Source: an uncultured Collinsella sp.
GTDB taxonomy: Bacteria > Actinomycetota > Coriobacteriia > Coriobacteriales > Coriobacteriaceae
Direction of reading: 5' to 3'
NCBI GenBank assembly: GCA_900542125.1
Contig: UQMO01000003.1
Location: 1-63,751 of the forward strand
DNA length: 63,751 nt
Shown here: positions 49,309 to 58,969 of the stretch, one piece after another
How the letters are laid out: each line of letters opens with the position of its first letter
Position numbering within the stretch: the stretch's first letter is position 1
The notes under the pieces: generated by a model
What the model was told of the DNA's origin: nothing
The model's database searches: none
The model's input: only the letters and a program-made list of their open reading frames with translations
Position numbers and translations under genes: made by a program

Positions 49309-51120
49309 ATGAATACTTCAATTGACATTTCCCACATCCGCAACTTCTCGATCGTTGCGCACATCGACCATGGCAAGTCCACGATCAGTGACCGCATCCT
49401 CGAGCTCACCCATACCGTCGACGAACGCGACATGGAGTCGCAGCTGCTCGACACCATGGATATCGAGCGCGAGCGCGGCATTACGATCAAGTCCAATGCC
49501 GTCCGCGTTTCCTATGACGCCGACGATAGTGAGACGTATCAGTTCAATCTGATCGATACGCCGGGCCACGTGGACTTTACCTATGAGGTCTCGCGCTCGC
49601 TGGCAGCCTGTGAGGGCGCGGTACTCGTTGTCGACGCTACGCAGGGCGTCGAGGCGCAGACCGTCTCCAACGCGACGCTCGCCATGAACGCCAATCTGGA
49701 CATTGTGCCGGCCATCAACAAGATCGACCTGCCCTCAGCCCATCCCGATGAGGTTAAGATCGAGATTGAGGATGACCTGTCGATCCCTGCCGATGATGCC
49801 GTGTGCGTCTCGGGCAAGACCGGCGAGGGCATCCATGATCTGCTGGAGTCCATTGTCTTTTTGATCTCTCCGCCCAAGGGCGATGCGAACGCGCCGCTCA
49901 AGGCGCTCATCCTTGACTCGTATTTTGATGAATACCGCGGCGTCGTCGCCACCGTTCGCGTTTTTGACGGCTCGATTAAAAAGGGCGATACCCTGCGCAT
50001 GATGCAGGCCAAGGGCGATTTTTTGGTCGATGGCGTGGGTGTCAAGCGTCCCGCCGAGACGCCGGTCGACGCGCTGACCGTTGGCGAGGTGGGCTACGTG
50101 GTCACGGGCCTGAAGGACCCCGAGGCCGTGCGCGTGGGCGATACCCTCACGTGGGCCTCGAACCCCTGCCCCGAGCCGCTTCCGGGCTACCGCGAGGCCA
50201 AGCCCATGGTCTACACGGGCCTGTTCCCGATCGACAACAAGGACTATGAGAACCTGCGTGACGCGCTCGATAAACTGCACGTTAACGACCCGTCGTTGGT
50301 GTGGGAGCCCGAGACCTCGGTGGCGCTCGGCTTTGGCTTCCGCGTGGGCTTCCTGGGCCTGCTGCACATGGAAGTCGTCAAGGAACGCCTGGAGCGCGAG
50401 TTCAACCTGGACCTCATTGCCACGAGTCCCTCGGTCGACTATCACGTCTACAAGACCGACGGCGAAATGATCGATGTCCGCAGTCCGCAGGACCTTCCCG
50501 AGGCCACACGCATCGATCGTATCGAGGAACCCTACCTCAAGGCAAAGATCATCTGCCCGCCTGAGTACACGGGTGCCGTCATGCAGCTCGCCATTGAGCA
50601 CCGCGGCGTCACAACCGATATGATCCACCTGACGAGCAAATCGGTCGAGATGCGCTTCGATATGCCGCTCGCCGAGCTCATCTTGGACTTCTTCGATCAG
50701 CTCAAGAGCCGCACCAAGGGCTATGCCTCGCTCGACTACGAGTTCAACGAGTACCGTCCCTCCGAGCTCGTGAAGCTCGATATTTTGCTTTCGGGCGACG
50801 AGGTGGACGCGCTTTCGTTTATCGTCCATAAGGACAAGGCATATGGCCTGGCCCGCGGCCTGTGCGACAAGCTCAAGGAGATCATCCCGCGACAGCTGTT
50901 CGAGGTGCCTATTCAGGGTGCCATCGGCAACAAGATCATCGCCCGCTCCACCGTTAAGGCGCGCCGTAAGGATGTGCTGGCCAAGTGTTATGGCGGCGAT
51001 ATCTCGCGAAAGCGCAAGCTGCTCGAAAAGCAAAAAGAGGGCAAGAAGCGCATGAAGGCCATCGGCTCGGTCGAGGTCCCGCAGGAGGCCTTTATGGCGA
51101 TTCTCAAGGTGGACGAGTAG
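49309..51120 (+). CDS. lepA: Elongation factor 4 (LepA)
   Basis: LepA is a translational GTPase that affects ribosome assembly and elongation. The product is 603 residues from ATG 49309, the standard size. GTPase motifs are AHIDHGKST, the switch I region RGITIK, DTPGHVDF and NKIDLP. The LepA-specific C-terminal domain ends RKRKLLEKQKEGKKRMKAIG. It heads a run with dus and hemW. Confidence 0.98.
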   Translation: MNTSIDISHIRNFSIVAHIDHGKSTISDRILELTHTVDERDMESQLLDTMDIERERGITIKSNAVRVSYDADDSETYQFNLIDTPGHVDFTYEVSRSLAACEGAVLVVDATQGVEAQTVSNATLAMNANLDIVPAINKIDLPSAHPDEVKIEIEDDLSIPADDAVCVSGKTGEGIHDLLESIVFLISPPKGDANAPLKALILDSYFDEYRGVVATVRVFDGSIKKGDTLRMMQAKGDFLVDGVGVKRPAETPVDALTVGEVGYVVTGLKDPEAVRVGDTLTWASNPCPEPLPGYREAKPMVYTGLFPIDNKDYENLRDALDKLHVNDPSLVWEPETSVALGFGFRVGFLGLLHMEVVKERLEREFNLDLIATSPSVDYHVYKTDGEMIDVRSPQDLPEATRIDRIEEPYLKAKIICPPEYTGAVMQLAIEHRGVTTDMIHLTSKSVEMRFDMPLAELILDFFDQLKSRTKGYASLDYEFNEYRPSELVKLDILLSGDEVDALSFIVHKDKAYGLARGLCDKLKEIIPRQLFEVPIQGAIGNKIIARSTVKARRKDVLAKCYGGDISRKRKLLEKQKEGKKRMKAIGSVEVPQEAFMAILKVDE

Positions 51121-51124
51121 GTCC

Positions 51125-52168
51125 ATGGCGCTTTCTGAATACAGCAAGCGGCTGCTGGGCGCCTATGCCGAGCAGCCGTTCCTTATGGCTCCCATGGCGG
51201 GCGTAACCGACCCCGCCTATCGCATCATGTGTCGCCGTCGCGGTGCCCATCTTGCCTATAGCGAGATGGTGAGCGTGGCGGGCCTTGCCTATGCCAGCAA
51301 CAAGACGTGGCGCCTGGTGTTGCCGGCTGTCGAGGAGCAGCAGATTTGCGTGCAGCTCTTTGGTTCTAAGCCCGATCAGTTTGCGAGTGCCGTCGCTGCC
51401 GTCGAGGAACGCGTGGGCGATCGTCTGTCGCTCATCGATATCAATATGGCCTGTCCGGCTCGCAAGGTCGTAACCAAGGGCGAGGGCTCGGCGCTCATGC
51501 GCACGCCCGACCTGGCCGAGAAGATTGTTGAGGCAGCGGTGGGCGCGGCGCATGTTCCCGTGACCGTGAAGATCCGCAAGGGTTTTTATGCCGAGGACCG
51601 CAACGCCGCGACATTTGCCCAGATGCTTGAGAGTGCAGGGGCTGCCGCAGTCGCCGTGCATGGTCGTTGCGCCACGCAGCTCTACACAGGTCAGGCCGAT
51701 TGGTCGGTCGTCGATGAGGTTGCCGATGCTGTCGAGATTCCCGTGATTGGTTCGGGCGATGTGTTCTCGGCCGAGGACGCTGCTGAGCATCTGCACGGCT
51801 CGGGTGCCAGCGCGGTGTTTATCGCGCGCGGCATCTACGGCAATCCGTGGGTGTTCGGCGATGCCCGAGCCCTTGCACTCGATGGCACGCCGGTTCCTTC
51901 TCGCTCCTCGGTTGAGCGCCTGGAGGCTCTGCGCGAGCACCTGACGTTGACGCACGAGCTTCTGCCGCTCATGTCGCGTGCTCGCACGTACGCAAGCTGG
52001 TACTTAAAGGGCATGCCCCATGCCGCCGCCTGGCGCGCTCAGGTGGTGCGTTGCTCTACGTACGAGGAGTTCATGTCGCTGGTCGATGATATCGAGCGCG
52101 ATGTGGTGGCCTGCGAGGCCGCGATTGCCGCCGGCGAGTCGGTGCCTGCTCATCCGCTGGAGGCCTAA
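51125..52168 (+). CDS. dus: tRNA-dihydrouridine synthase
   Basis: This FMN enzyme reduces uridines in tRNA D-loops. The product is 347 residues from ATG 51125, 4 nt after lepA. The barrel begins FLMAPMAGVTDPAYR. INMACPARKVVTKGEGSALM holds the catalytic Cys. VHGRCATQLYTGQADW and VIGSGDVFS follow. It is DusB-like by overall size and motif order; the exact target uridine is not clear. Confidence 0.95.
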   Translation: MALSEYSKRLLGAYAEQPFLMAPMAGVTDPAYRIMCRRRGAHLAYSEMVSVAGLAYASNKTWRLVLPAVEEQQICVQLFGSKPDQFASAVAAVEERVGDRLSLIDINMACPARKVVTKGEGSALMRTPDLAEKIVEAAVGAAHVPVTVKIRKGFYAEDRNAATFAQMLESAGAAAVAVHGRCATQLYTGQADWSVVDEVADAVEIPVIGSGDVFSAEDAAEHLHGSGASAVFIARGIYGNPWVFGDARALALDGTPVPSRSSVERLEALREHLTLTHELLPLMSRARTYASWYLKGMPHAAAWRAQVVRCSTYEEFMSLVDDIERDVVACEAAIAAGESVPAHPLEA

Positions 52169-52170
52169 CG

Positions 52171-53403
52171 GTGGCCGTTACCGCGCTGTACGTGCACGTG
52201 CCGTTTTGCGCTCAAAAGTGCCAGTACTGCGACTTTGACTCGCGCAGCTTTGCTGCGTGTGATTTGGATGCCGCGCTCGATTCCTATTTTGAGCAGTTGT
52301 ATGCGCGCCTCGATTCCTTTGGCGACGCCGGGGCGCTTGCGCAGGTCCGCACGGTCTATACTGGCGGCGGCACGCCATCGCTGGCAGGGGAGCGCCTGGT
52401 GGAACTTGCCCGGCGTATCTCCATGTGGTGCAAACCCGTTGAATTTACTTGCGAAGCCAATCCTGAGTCCCTGACCGCCGAGCTCGCCACCGCGCTTGCC
52501 GAGGCGGGTGTCACGCGCATCTCTCTGGGCGTGCAAACCCTCGACAATACCGAGCTGGCTGCTATTGGCCGCATTCACGATGCCAATCGGGCACTTGCGG
52601 CTATCGCGACGGTGAAGGACGCTGGCCTCGATGTGTCGTGCGACCTGATGTGCGGCCTTCCCGGGCAGACGGCCGCAAGCTGGCGGAGCACGCTCGATGG
52701 CGTGCTGGCGGCGGCGCCGCATCATGTATCGGTGTACCCGCTCACGCTCGAGGAGGGCACACCACTCTATCGCATGGCATGCCGTGACGAGTCGCTCGAG
52801 CCCGACGAGGATTTTCAGGCTTCGTGCATGGACGCGGCGCGTGAGCGCCTGGGTACGGCCGGCTATCATCCGTATGAGGTGGCAAGCTACGCGCTCGACG
52901 GCCATGAGTGCGCCCATAACATTGCCTACTGGACCGGACGGGGCTACCTGGGCCTGGGTCGTTCTGCTGCGGGCATGCTCGACGACGAGGATTTCGACCG
53001 TCTTGCAGGTTTGTTCCCCGGCGTGTCTTCTCGAGGCGATGCGTACCGCGTGCGTCTGGTGCAACGTGACGATGACGCGACGGCGTTCGAGGCCGAATAT
53101 CTGTCGCAGCGCGAGGCTGTCGCCGAAGACTTGATGCTCGCCTGTCGCATGACGCGCGGTGTTGCGTCCGACCTGTTGGCTCGTGCAGCTTGCGTCATCC
53201 CAACGGGCGAGCTGACAGCTGCCTGCGATCGCGCGCTCGAATTGGGTCTTGCCACTTGGGTGCCCGAGACGCTCTGGGGTCATGAGGGACCCTTCACTAC
53301 GGCAGATGTCGTCGCGGGCCATGTTCGAGCTCGTCTGGCGCCGACTCATCTGGGCTGGCTCGATGGAAATGTTCTGTTCGAGCTGTTTTGGGATCTAGCT
53401 TAG
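52171..53403 (+). CDS. hemW: Radical SAM heme chaperone HemW-like protein
   Basis: The product is 410 residues from GTG 52171. The radical SAM motif CAQKCQYCDF (CX3CX2C plus CxF) matches HemW and HemN-like proteins. GGGTPSL and the block SLGVQTLDNTELAAIGRIHDA follow. HemW inserts heme into respiratory enzymes; the former annotation as coproporphyrinogen oxidase is unlikely. In a fermenter its client is unclear. Its position after lepA is widely conserved. Confidence 0.93.
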   Translation: MAVTALYVHVPFCAQKCQYCDFDSRSFAACDLDAALDSYFEQLYARLDSFGDAGALAQVRTVYTGGGTPSLAGERLVELARRISMWCKPVEFTCEANPESLTAELATALAEAGVTRISLGVQTLDNTELAAIGRIHDANRALAAIATVKDAGLDVSCDLMCGLPGQTAASWRSTLDGVLAAAPHHVSVYPLTLEEGTPLYRMACRDESLEPDEDFQASCMDAARERLGTAGYHPYEVASYALDGHECAHNIAYWTGRGYLGLGRSAAGMLDDEDFDRLAGLFPGVSSRGDAYRVRLVQRDDDATAFEAEYLSQREAVAEDLMLACRMTRGVASDLLARAACVIPTGELTAACDRALELGLATWVPETLWGHEGPFTTADVVAGHVRARLAPTHLGWLDGNVLFELFWDLA

Positions 53404-53461
53404 GCCGCTCGGGTAGAATTACCGGAATATATACGCTGCTGTGAGCAGGAGGTTGCCGCGC

Positions 53462-54565
53462 ATGGCGACGATGAACGAAAAAGATTACTACGAGATTCTG
53501 GGTGTCTCCAAGGACGCCACCTCGCGTGATATTCAAAAGGCCTTCCAGCAAAAGGCCCGTAAGCTCCATCCGGACGTCAATAAAGAGCCTGATGCCGAGG
53601 AGAAGTTTAAAGAGGTTTCCGAGGCCTACGCCGTGCTTTCGGATGAGCAAAAACGTGCGCGCTACGACGCCATGCGTTCTGGCAATCCCTTTGCCGGTAC
53701 TCCTACGGCTTCGCCCTATGGTGGCGGCTACGCCGGCAGCACGGGCTATGGCAATCCCTTTGAGGGCGGCTTTCCCTTTGGTGGCGCCTGGGGCCAGCAG
53801 CGTCGCGGCCAGGCTGCCTACAATCCCGAGAACGGCGCCAACGTGGTCGTCGATATCAAACTCGACGCCAAGGAGGCCAAGGGCGGTGCCCGCAAGACCG
53901 TCCGCTACACGCGCTTCGATACCTGTAGCAACTGCGGCGGCTCGGGCTCTGTTTCGTCTGAGCATGCCCATACCTGCCCGAGCTGCGGTGGCCGCGGCCA
54001 CATCGACGTTGACCTGTCCTTCCTGTTTGGTGCGGGCACGTTCCAGTCGGTCTGCCCCGAGTGCGGCGGTTCCGGTAAGGTCGTGGCCGACCCCTGCCCC
54101 GATTGCGGTGGCAGCGGGCGAACCCGTGTGACCTCCGAGCAGACGATTGAGTTTCCTACCGGCACGCACGATGGCGATGAGGTCCGCATTAGCGGTATGG
54201 GTCACGCCGGCACCAACGGTGCCTCGGGTGGCGATCTTGTCGGCCGCGCCCATGTTGAGGCCGAGCGCCTGGAAGGCAAGGCCCGTACCGGTTTTTACCT
54301 GATGGGCATCGTGGCGCCGTTTTTGGTGCTGTCGGCCATCTCGGGCGTGTTCTCGGCCTTCGCCGTGATGTGCTTTATTCCGTTTACCATGGGCATGTTC
54401 ATGGTGCTTTCGGACGGTGTGCTTCATCGCAGCCTGCTGTGGTGGAAACGCGGTGCGATGCAGTTTGCCAACGGTTTTGCCAACGGCTTCATGTTCGCGC
54501 TCGTGTCGGTTTGGTTCGCGAGCTGCTCGCAACGGGCCATGCTTTCGCCGTATCAAATGCAATAA
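53462..54565 (+). CDS. Membrane-anchored DnaJ-like protein
   Basis: The product is 367 residues from ATG 53462 (AGGAGG 9 nt upstream). The J domain has KDYYEILGVSKDATSRDIQ and the HPD triad (about residues 38-40). A Gly/Phe-rich linker and four zinc-finger repeats (CSNCGGSG, CPSCGGRG, CPECGGSG, CPDCGGSG) follow. After a shortened substrate domain the protein ends in hydrophobic segments (FYLMGIVAPFLVLSAISGVF; FANGFMFALVSVWFASC) instead of the usual second C-terminal domain and dimerisation region. It probably recruits DnaK to the membrane. It occupies the place where hrcA is often found. Confidence 0.88.
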   Translation: MATMNEKDYYEILGVSKDATSRDIQKAFQQKARKLHPDVNKEPDAEEKFKEVSEAYAVLSDEQKRARYDAMRSGNPFAGTPTASPYGGGYAGSTGYGNPFEGGFPFGGAWGQQRRGQAAYNPENGANVVVDIKLDAKEAKGGARKTVRYTRFDTCSNCGGSGSVSSEHAHTCPSCGGRGHIDVDLSFLFGAGTFQSVCPECGGSGKVVADPCPDCGGSGRTRVTSEQTIEFPTGTHDGDEVRISGMGHAGTNGASGGDLVGRAHVEAERLEGKARTGFYLMGIVAPFLVLSAISGVFSAFAVMCFIPFTMGMFMVLSDGVLHRSLLWWKRGAMQFANGFANGFMFALVSVWFASCSQRAMLSPYQMQ

Positions 54566-54646
54566 CATCAAACCCTCTGTTTGCGGTCGGCCCAGCTTGG
54601 GTATAGGACGCACTGTGACAATAATGAAAGTCGGAAGGATTCGGTC

Positions 54647-55795
54647 GTGTCGGAAAATAGGGATTACTACGAGGTGCTTGGCGTCGACAGGGATGCCGAC
54701 GCGCGGACGATTAAGCGTGCGTTTCTAAAGAAGGCCCGTACCGTACATCCGGATGTTTCGGACGACCCCGAGGCCGAGGCCAAGTTCAAGGAGCTCAACG
54801 AGGCCTATTCCGTTCTTTCCGATGAGCAGAAGCGTGCTAACTACGACCGTTACGGCACTGCCGACGGCCCTGGTGGTTCGGGCTACGTCGATATCAACGA
54901 TATCTTTGGTGGCATGGGCATGGACGACTTGTTCTCGTCGTTCTTTGGCGGTGGCGCCGGCGGTGGCGCCCGCGGCCGTCGTGAGCGTCGTCGCGGACGT
55001 GACATGGCCATCTCGCTTTCGGTGACGCTCGAGGAGGCGGCGCTCGGCTGCAAAAAGACGATCAGCTATGACCGCCTTGCCCCCTGCGAGGATTGCAACG
55101 GCACCGGTAGGGCCGAGGGTGCACAGGAAAAGCAGTGCAGCCGCTGCCACGGTACGGGCTACGTCACGACGGTTCAGCGATCGTTTTTGGGCCAGGTTCA
55201 GTCTTCCTCGCCTTGCCCCGACTGCCACGGCGAGGGCACGGTCATCGACCATCCCTGCGAGACCTGCGACGGTCAGGGCCGCACGCCTTCGCACGAAAAG
55301 ATCGACATCGATATTCCCGCCGGCGTTTCGACCGGTCGCCAGCTGCGTGTGAGCGGCTTTGGCGAGGCCGGCCTTCGCGGCGAGCCTTCGGGCGACCTGA
55401 TTGTCAACGTGCGCGTCGCCGACCATGAGCGCTTTAAGCGCAACGGTGACGACCTGTACCTGGTGAGCGATATCTCGATTGCGCAGGCTGCGCTCGGCTG
55501 CGAGATCGAGGTCGAGGGCATTATGCCCGACGAGGTCGTTAAGGTGACGGTTCCCGCCGGCGCCCAGTACGGCGACACCGTGAGCGTCAATAATTACGGC
55601 ATGCCGCGCATTGGCGGTGGCGGTTCGCGTGGCCGCCTGATCGTGCAACTGCGCGTGGTCGTTCCCACCAATCTTTCCAATAAGCAACGCGAGCTGCTCC
55701 GTGCTTTTGCCGATGAGATGGGCGATGACGTCGCTTCCGGTAAGAAGTCGGTGACCGACCGTATCAAGAGTGCCCTCGACGATATCCTCGATTAA
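54647..55795 (+). CDS. dnaJ: Chaperone DnaJ
   Basis: The product is 382 residues from GTG 54647 (GGAAGGA upstream). It has the full type I layout: J domain with HPD, a Gly-rich linker (FGGGAGGGARG), four zinc repeats (CEDCNGTG, CSRCHGTG, CPDCHGEG, CETCDGQG), and two C-terminal substrate domains (RLIVQLRVVVPTNLSNKQRE). It is co-chaperone of DnaK. dnaK and grpE are not in the window. Confidence 0.96.
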   Translation: MSENRDYYEVLGVDRDADARTIKRAFLKKARTVHPDVSDDPEAEAKFKELNEAYSVLSDEQKRANYDRYGTADGPGGSGYVDINDIFGGMGMDDLFSSFFGGGAGGGARGRRERRRGRDMAISLSVTLEEAALGCKKTISYDRLAPCEDCNGTGRAEGAQEKQCSRCHGTGYVTTVQRSFLGQVQSSSPCPDCHGEGTVIDHPCETCDGQGRTPSHEKIDIDIPAGVSTGRQLRVSGFGEAGLRGEPSGDLIVNVRVADHERFKRNGDDLYLVSDISIAQAALGCEIEVEGIMPDEVVKVTVPAGAQYGDTVSVNNYGMPRIGGGGSRGRLIVQLRVVVPTNLSNKQRELLRAFADEMGDDVASGKKSVTDRIKSALDDILD

Positions 55796-55804
55796 GGAGC
55801 CCGC

Positions 55805-57097
55805 GTGCTCGCACCCCATATTTCCGTCATCAACCTCGGCTGCCGTGTCAACCGGGTTGAGTCTGACCGTATCACTGCCGATCTTATGCGCCTGGGCTTT
55901 GCTATGGTGGAGCCCCACGATGCCGATCTGATTGTCATTAACACCTGTGCCGTTACGGGCGAGGCCGAGGCCAAGACCCGTAAGGCCGTCCGTCATGCGC
56001 TGGCCCATCCAAACGAGCCCTATGTGGTCGTGACCGGATGCGTGGTCAATTTGCATCCCGAGGAGCTGTTGGAGCTTTCGGATCGCGTGATCGCCGAGCC
56101 GTCCAAGATCGATGTCGCCGAACGTGTCTGCGAGGTGCTGGGCGTTGAGTCCGATAGCGTTCCCGCCTGCAGCGATGACGAGGTGGTCGATGCGCTCGGT
56201 CGCTCTCGCCTGGGCGTGAAGATCCAGGACGGCTGCAACCATCGCTGCACCTATTGCATTGTGTGGAAGGCGCGCGGCCCCGAGCGCTCCGTGCCCGTCG
56301 AGTCCGTGCTTGAGCAAGTTCGCGAGGCCCAGGAGGCCGGCGTGCCCGAGGTGGTGCTGACCGGTGTGAACCTGGGTGCCTACGATGGCAAGAGCACGAC
56401 CGACGAGCATGTCGAAATCGATGAGCTGCTCGAGGCCATCATGGAGCGCACGACTATTGCGCATGTGCGCATTTCCTCGGTCGAGCCCATGGATATCTCT
56501 GAGCGCCTGCTTAAGGTTATGGCGCGCTATCCGCAGCGTATCGCCCCGTTTTTGCACCTGCCCGTGCAGTCCGGCTGTACGGCGACCCTGCATCGCATGG
56601 GTCGTCCCTATAGTGCGGAGGCCTTTGAGGACACGGTGCGTATGATTCGCGCCAACTTGCCCCAGGCGTCTCTTTCGTGCGATGTCATCGTCGGTTTTCC
56701 TGGTGAGACGGACGAGGAGTTCGAGGAGTCGCTGGCGCTGTGCCGCCGTGTGGGTTTCTCGCGTATGCACGTGTTCCGCTACAGCAAGCGTCCCGGTACC
56801 CTTGCTGCCGACATGCCCGACCAGGTGCCGCCCGAGGTTATGGCCGAGCGCAGCCGTCGTATGCGAGACACGGCGCAGGAGCTCGCTATTGCCGATGCTC
56901 GTCGTCGCGTGGGCACTGTCGAGCGTGCCGTGCTCGAGTATGGTGACAACCTGACGCTCGGTTCGTTCCATCATGCCCGTCTTGACGATACCTGTGGACT
57001 TACAGCCCCGTGCCTGCTCGATGTTGCTATCATCGGAGTCGATGATTCCGGCTTGGTCCATGCGCGCAGGGAGGTCCATGGAAGCCTCGAAGATTAG
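55805..57097 (+). CDS. mtaB: tRNA t6A37 methylthiotransferase MtaB
   Basis: MtaB converts t6A37 to ms2t6A in tRNA. The product is 430 residues from GTG 55805. The N-terminal domain carries three cluster cysteines (NLGCRVN, NTCAVTG, VTGCVV). The radical SAM motif is CNHRCTYC, followed by LTGVNLGAYDG and LPVQSGC. A short TRAM-like end follows. It lies between dnaJ and phoH as in many Gram-positives, but rsmE is missing from the usual order. Confidence 0.96.
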   Translation: MLAPHISVINLGCRVNRVESDRITADLMRLGFAMVEPHDADLIVINTCAVTGEAEAKTRKAVRHALAHPNEPYVVVTGCVVNLHPEELLELSDRVIAEPSKIDVAERVCEVLGVESDSVPACSDDEVVDALGRSRLGVKIQDGCNHRCTYCIVWKARGPERSVPVESVLEQVREAQEAGVPEVVLTGVNLGAYDGKSTTDEHVEIDELLEAIMERTTIAHVRISSVEPMDISERLLKVMARYPQRIAPFLHLPVQSGCTATLHRMGRPYSAEAFEDTVRMIRANLPQASLSCDVIVGFPGETDEEFEESLALCRRVGFSRMHVFRYSKRPGTLAADMPDQVPPEVMAERSRRMRDTAQELAIADARRRVGTVERAVLEYGDNLTLGSFHHARLDDTCGLTAPCLLDVAIIGVDDSGLVHARREVHGSLED

Positions 57098-58064
57098 ACT
57101 TACCGTTCCCGAGGGAATTGATCCCTCGCGCGTTTTGGGCGCCGGCGACGGCGTCCTTCGTGCGCTCGAGAGTTTGGTTCGCGCTCACGTGGTCGCCCGT
57201 GGCGATAGCATCGCCGTGAGCGGTGACCCGGACGAGGTCGAACTCGTGGCGCGTTTTTTCGAACATGCTTTCCGCGAGGCGGCCGCCGGGCGCACGCTGT
57301 CTGCCGACGATGTCTCTCGCTGCCTGGCCGTCTTGCGCGACGGTGAGCACGAGGCTACGTCGCTTCGCGATGACGTGCTGCTTTCGTATCGCGGCCGCGT
57401 CATTCGCCCCAAGACGCTCGGGCAAAAGCGCTATGTGGATGCCATCCGCTCGCATACCATCACGTTTGGCTTGGGTCCAGCCGGTACCGGTAAGACTTAT
57501 CTGGCCATGGCGCTCGCCGTTGCCGCGCTCAAGCGCCACGAGGTGGGCCGTCTGATCTTGTCGCGTCCGGTTGTCGAGGCGGGGGAGAACCTGGGCTTTT
57601 TGCCCGGCACCCTCGAGGAAAAGATTGATCCGTACATGCGTCCGCTCTACGACGCCCTTTTTGACATGATGGATCGCGAGCGAACCGATGAGCTTATGGA
57701 GCGCGGCGTGATCGAGATCGCCCCGCTTGCCTATATGCGCGGTCGTACGCTGAGCGATGCTTTCGTGGTGCTCGACGAGGCGCAAAATACCACGCCCGAG
57801 CAGATGAAGATGTTCCTGACACGCCTTGGATTTAACTCCAAGTTCGTGATTACCGGCGACCTCAGCCAGCGCGACCTGGTGGGTCGTCGTGGTGGCTTGG
57901 CGGATGTCGAGAAGATTTTGGGCCGTGTCGACGATGTGGCGTTTGCACACCTGGAGCGCGCCGATGTGGTGCGCCATGCCCTGGTGGGTCGTATCGTCGA
58001 GGCATACGATGCTTATGATGACGTGCGTGAGCAGCGCTCGCGCGACCGAAAGGAGTCCCGTTGA
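57078..58064 (+). CDS. phoH: PhoH-family ATPase
   Basis: The product is 328 residues from ATG 57078 (GGGAGG upstream), overlapping mtaB by 20 nt. An N-terminal KH-like region precedes the ATPase core with Walker A GLGPAGTGKTYLAMA, LSRPVVEAGENLGFLPG, Walker B AFVVLDEAQNTT and ITGDLSQRDL. PhoH proteins are RNA-linked ATPases; the neighbour ybeY, a ribosome-quality endonuclease, supports an RNA role. Confidence 0.96.
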   Translation: MEASKIRLTVPEGIDPSRVLGAGDGVLRALESLVRAHVVARGDSIAVSGDPDEVELVARFFEHAFREAAAGRTLSADDVSRCLAVLRDGEHEATSLRDDVLLSYRGRVIRPKTLGQKRYVDAIRSHTITFGLGPAGTGKTYLAMALAVAALKRHEVGRLILSRPVVEAGENLGFLPGTLEEKIDPYMRPLYDALFDMMDRERTDELMERGVIEIAPLAYMRGRTLSDAFVVLDEAQNTTPEQMKMFLTRLGFNSKFVITGDLSQRDLVGRRGGLADVEKILGRVDDVAFAHLERADVVRHALVGRIVEAYDAYDDVREQRSRDRKESR

Positions 58065-58570
58065 GTGTATTGATCAGCAACGATGCCGAACTCGATACGC
58101 TGTTCGACGCGCAGGAGGTGGAGCACATCTGCGAGGTTGTGCTTGCCGCCGAGGGCGTTGAACGTGAAGTCGAGATTTCCCTTTCGTATGTCGACGAGGA
58201 CGAGATGCACGAGCTCAACCACGAGTGGCGTGGCATCGACCGCACCACCGATGTGCTCTCGTTTGAATGCGACTCGGCCTTTGACGAGGATATTCCCGCC
58301 GACGAGACGCTCGAGCTCGGCGATATCATCTTGGCCCCGCAGGTCATTGCCCGTCAGGCCCCCGGCTTTGGCAATAGCCCTGCCGACGAGTGCCGCCTGA
58401 TGCTCGTACACGGCATGCTGCACCTGCTGGGGTATGACCATATCGAGGACGACGAGGCCGAGGTCATGGAGGCTCGCGAGGACGCTATCCTGCGCGATCT
58501 GGCGCTCGAGCGCGGCGAGGATCCTAAACTGGTCCACGTCGGCCCCATCACCAATCATGCCCACGACTAG
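58061..58570 (+). CDS. ybeY: Endoribonuclease YbeY
   Basis: YbeY is a zinc RNase needed for 16S rRNA 3' maturation. The product is 169 residues from TTG 58061, overlapping the phoH stop (TTGA) with AAAGGAG upstream. The zinc motif HGMLHLLGYDH is intact, as are NHEWRGIDRTTDVLSFE and LGDIILAP. Confidence 0.96.
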   Translation: MSVLISNDAELDTLFDAQEVEHICEVVLAAEGVEREVEISLSYVDEDEMHELNHEWRGIDRTTDVLSFECDSAFDEDIPADETLELGDIILAPQVIARQAPGFGNSPADECRLMLVHGMLHLLGYDHIEDDEAEVMEAREDAILRDLALERGEDPKLVHVGPITNHAHD

Positions 58571-58579
58571 GAGCCGTTT

Positions 58580-58957
58580 ATGATTCCCGGATCGAACAAG
58601 GACCATCCGTCCTTTTTAAAGTCGTTCTCATACGCCATGGAGGGCTTCGTCACCGCCGTCAAGACCGAGCGCAACATTAAGGTCATGCTCGTGGCAGGCG
58701 TGTGCACCGTCATTGCCGGCTGTATCGTGGGGCTCGATATTGCCGAGTGGGCTACGGTCATCATCTGCTGCGGCCTGGTGATTCATGGCGAGCTGTGTAA
58801 CACCGCCATGGAGGCCATCGTCGACCTGGCGACCCAAGAGCTCCATCCGCTGGCAAAGCGTGCGAAGGATATCGCCGCCGCCTCTGTATACGTTCTTTCC
58901 ATTACCGCCGCGATCGTGGGCTTGCTTGCCTTTGCCCACGCGCTCGACTTTATTTAG
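58580..58957 (+). CDS. dgkA: Diacylglycerol/undecaprenol kinase family protein
   Basis: The product is 125 residues from ATG 58580 (AGGAG upstream). It is a small integral membrane kinase with three membrane spans, preceded by a short cytoplasmic start (FSYAMEGFVTAVKTERN). The catalytic block ELCNTAMEAIVDLATQELHPLAKRAKDIAAASV is intact. Gram-positive members phosphorylate undecaprenol rather than diacylglycerol, which fits uppS and cell-wall recycling. Confidence 0.95.
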   Translation: MIPGSNKDHPSFLKSFSYAMEGFVTAVKTERNIKVMLVAGVCTVIAGCIVGLDIAEWATVIICCGLVIHGELCNTAMEAIVDLATQELHPLAKRAKDIAAASVYVLSITAAIVGLLAFAHALDFI

Positions 58958-58969
58958 AAAGGGATTCCC

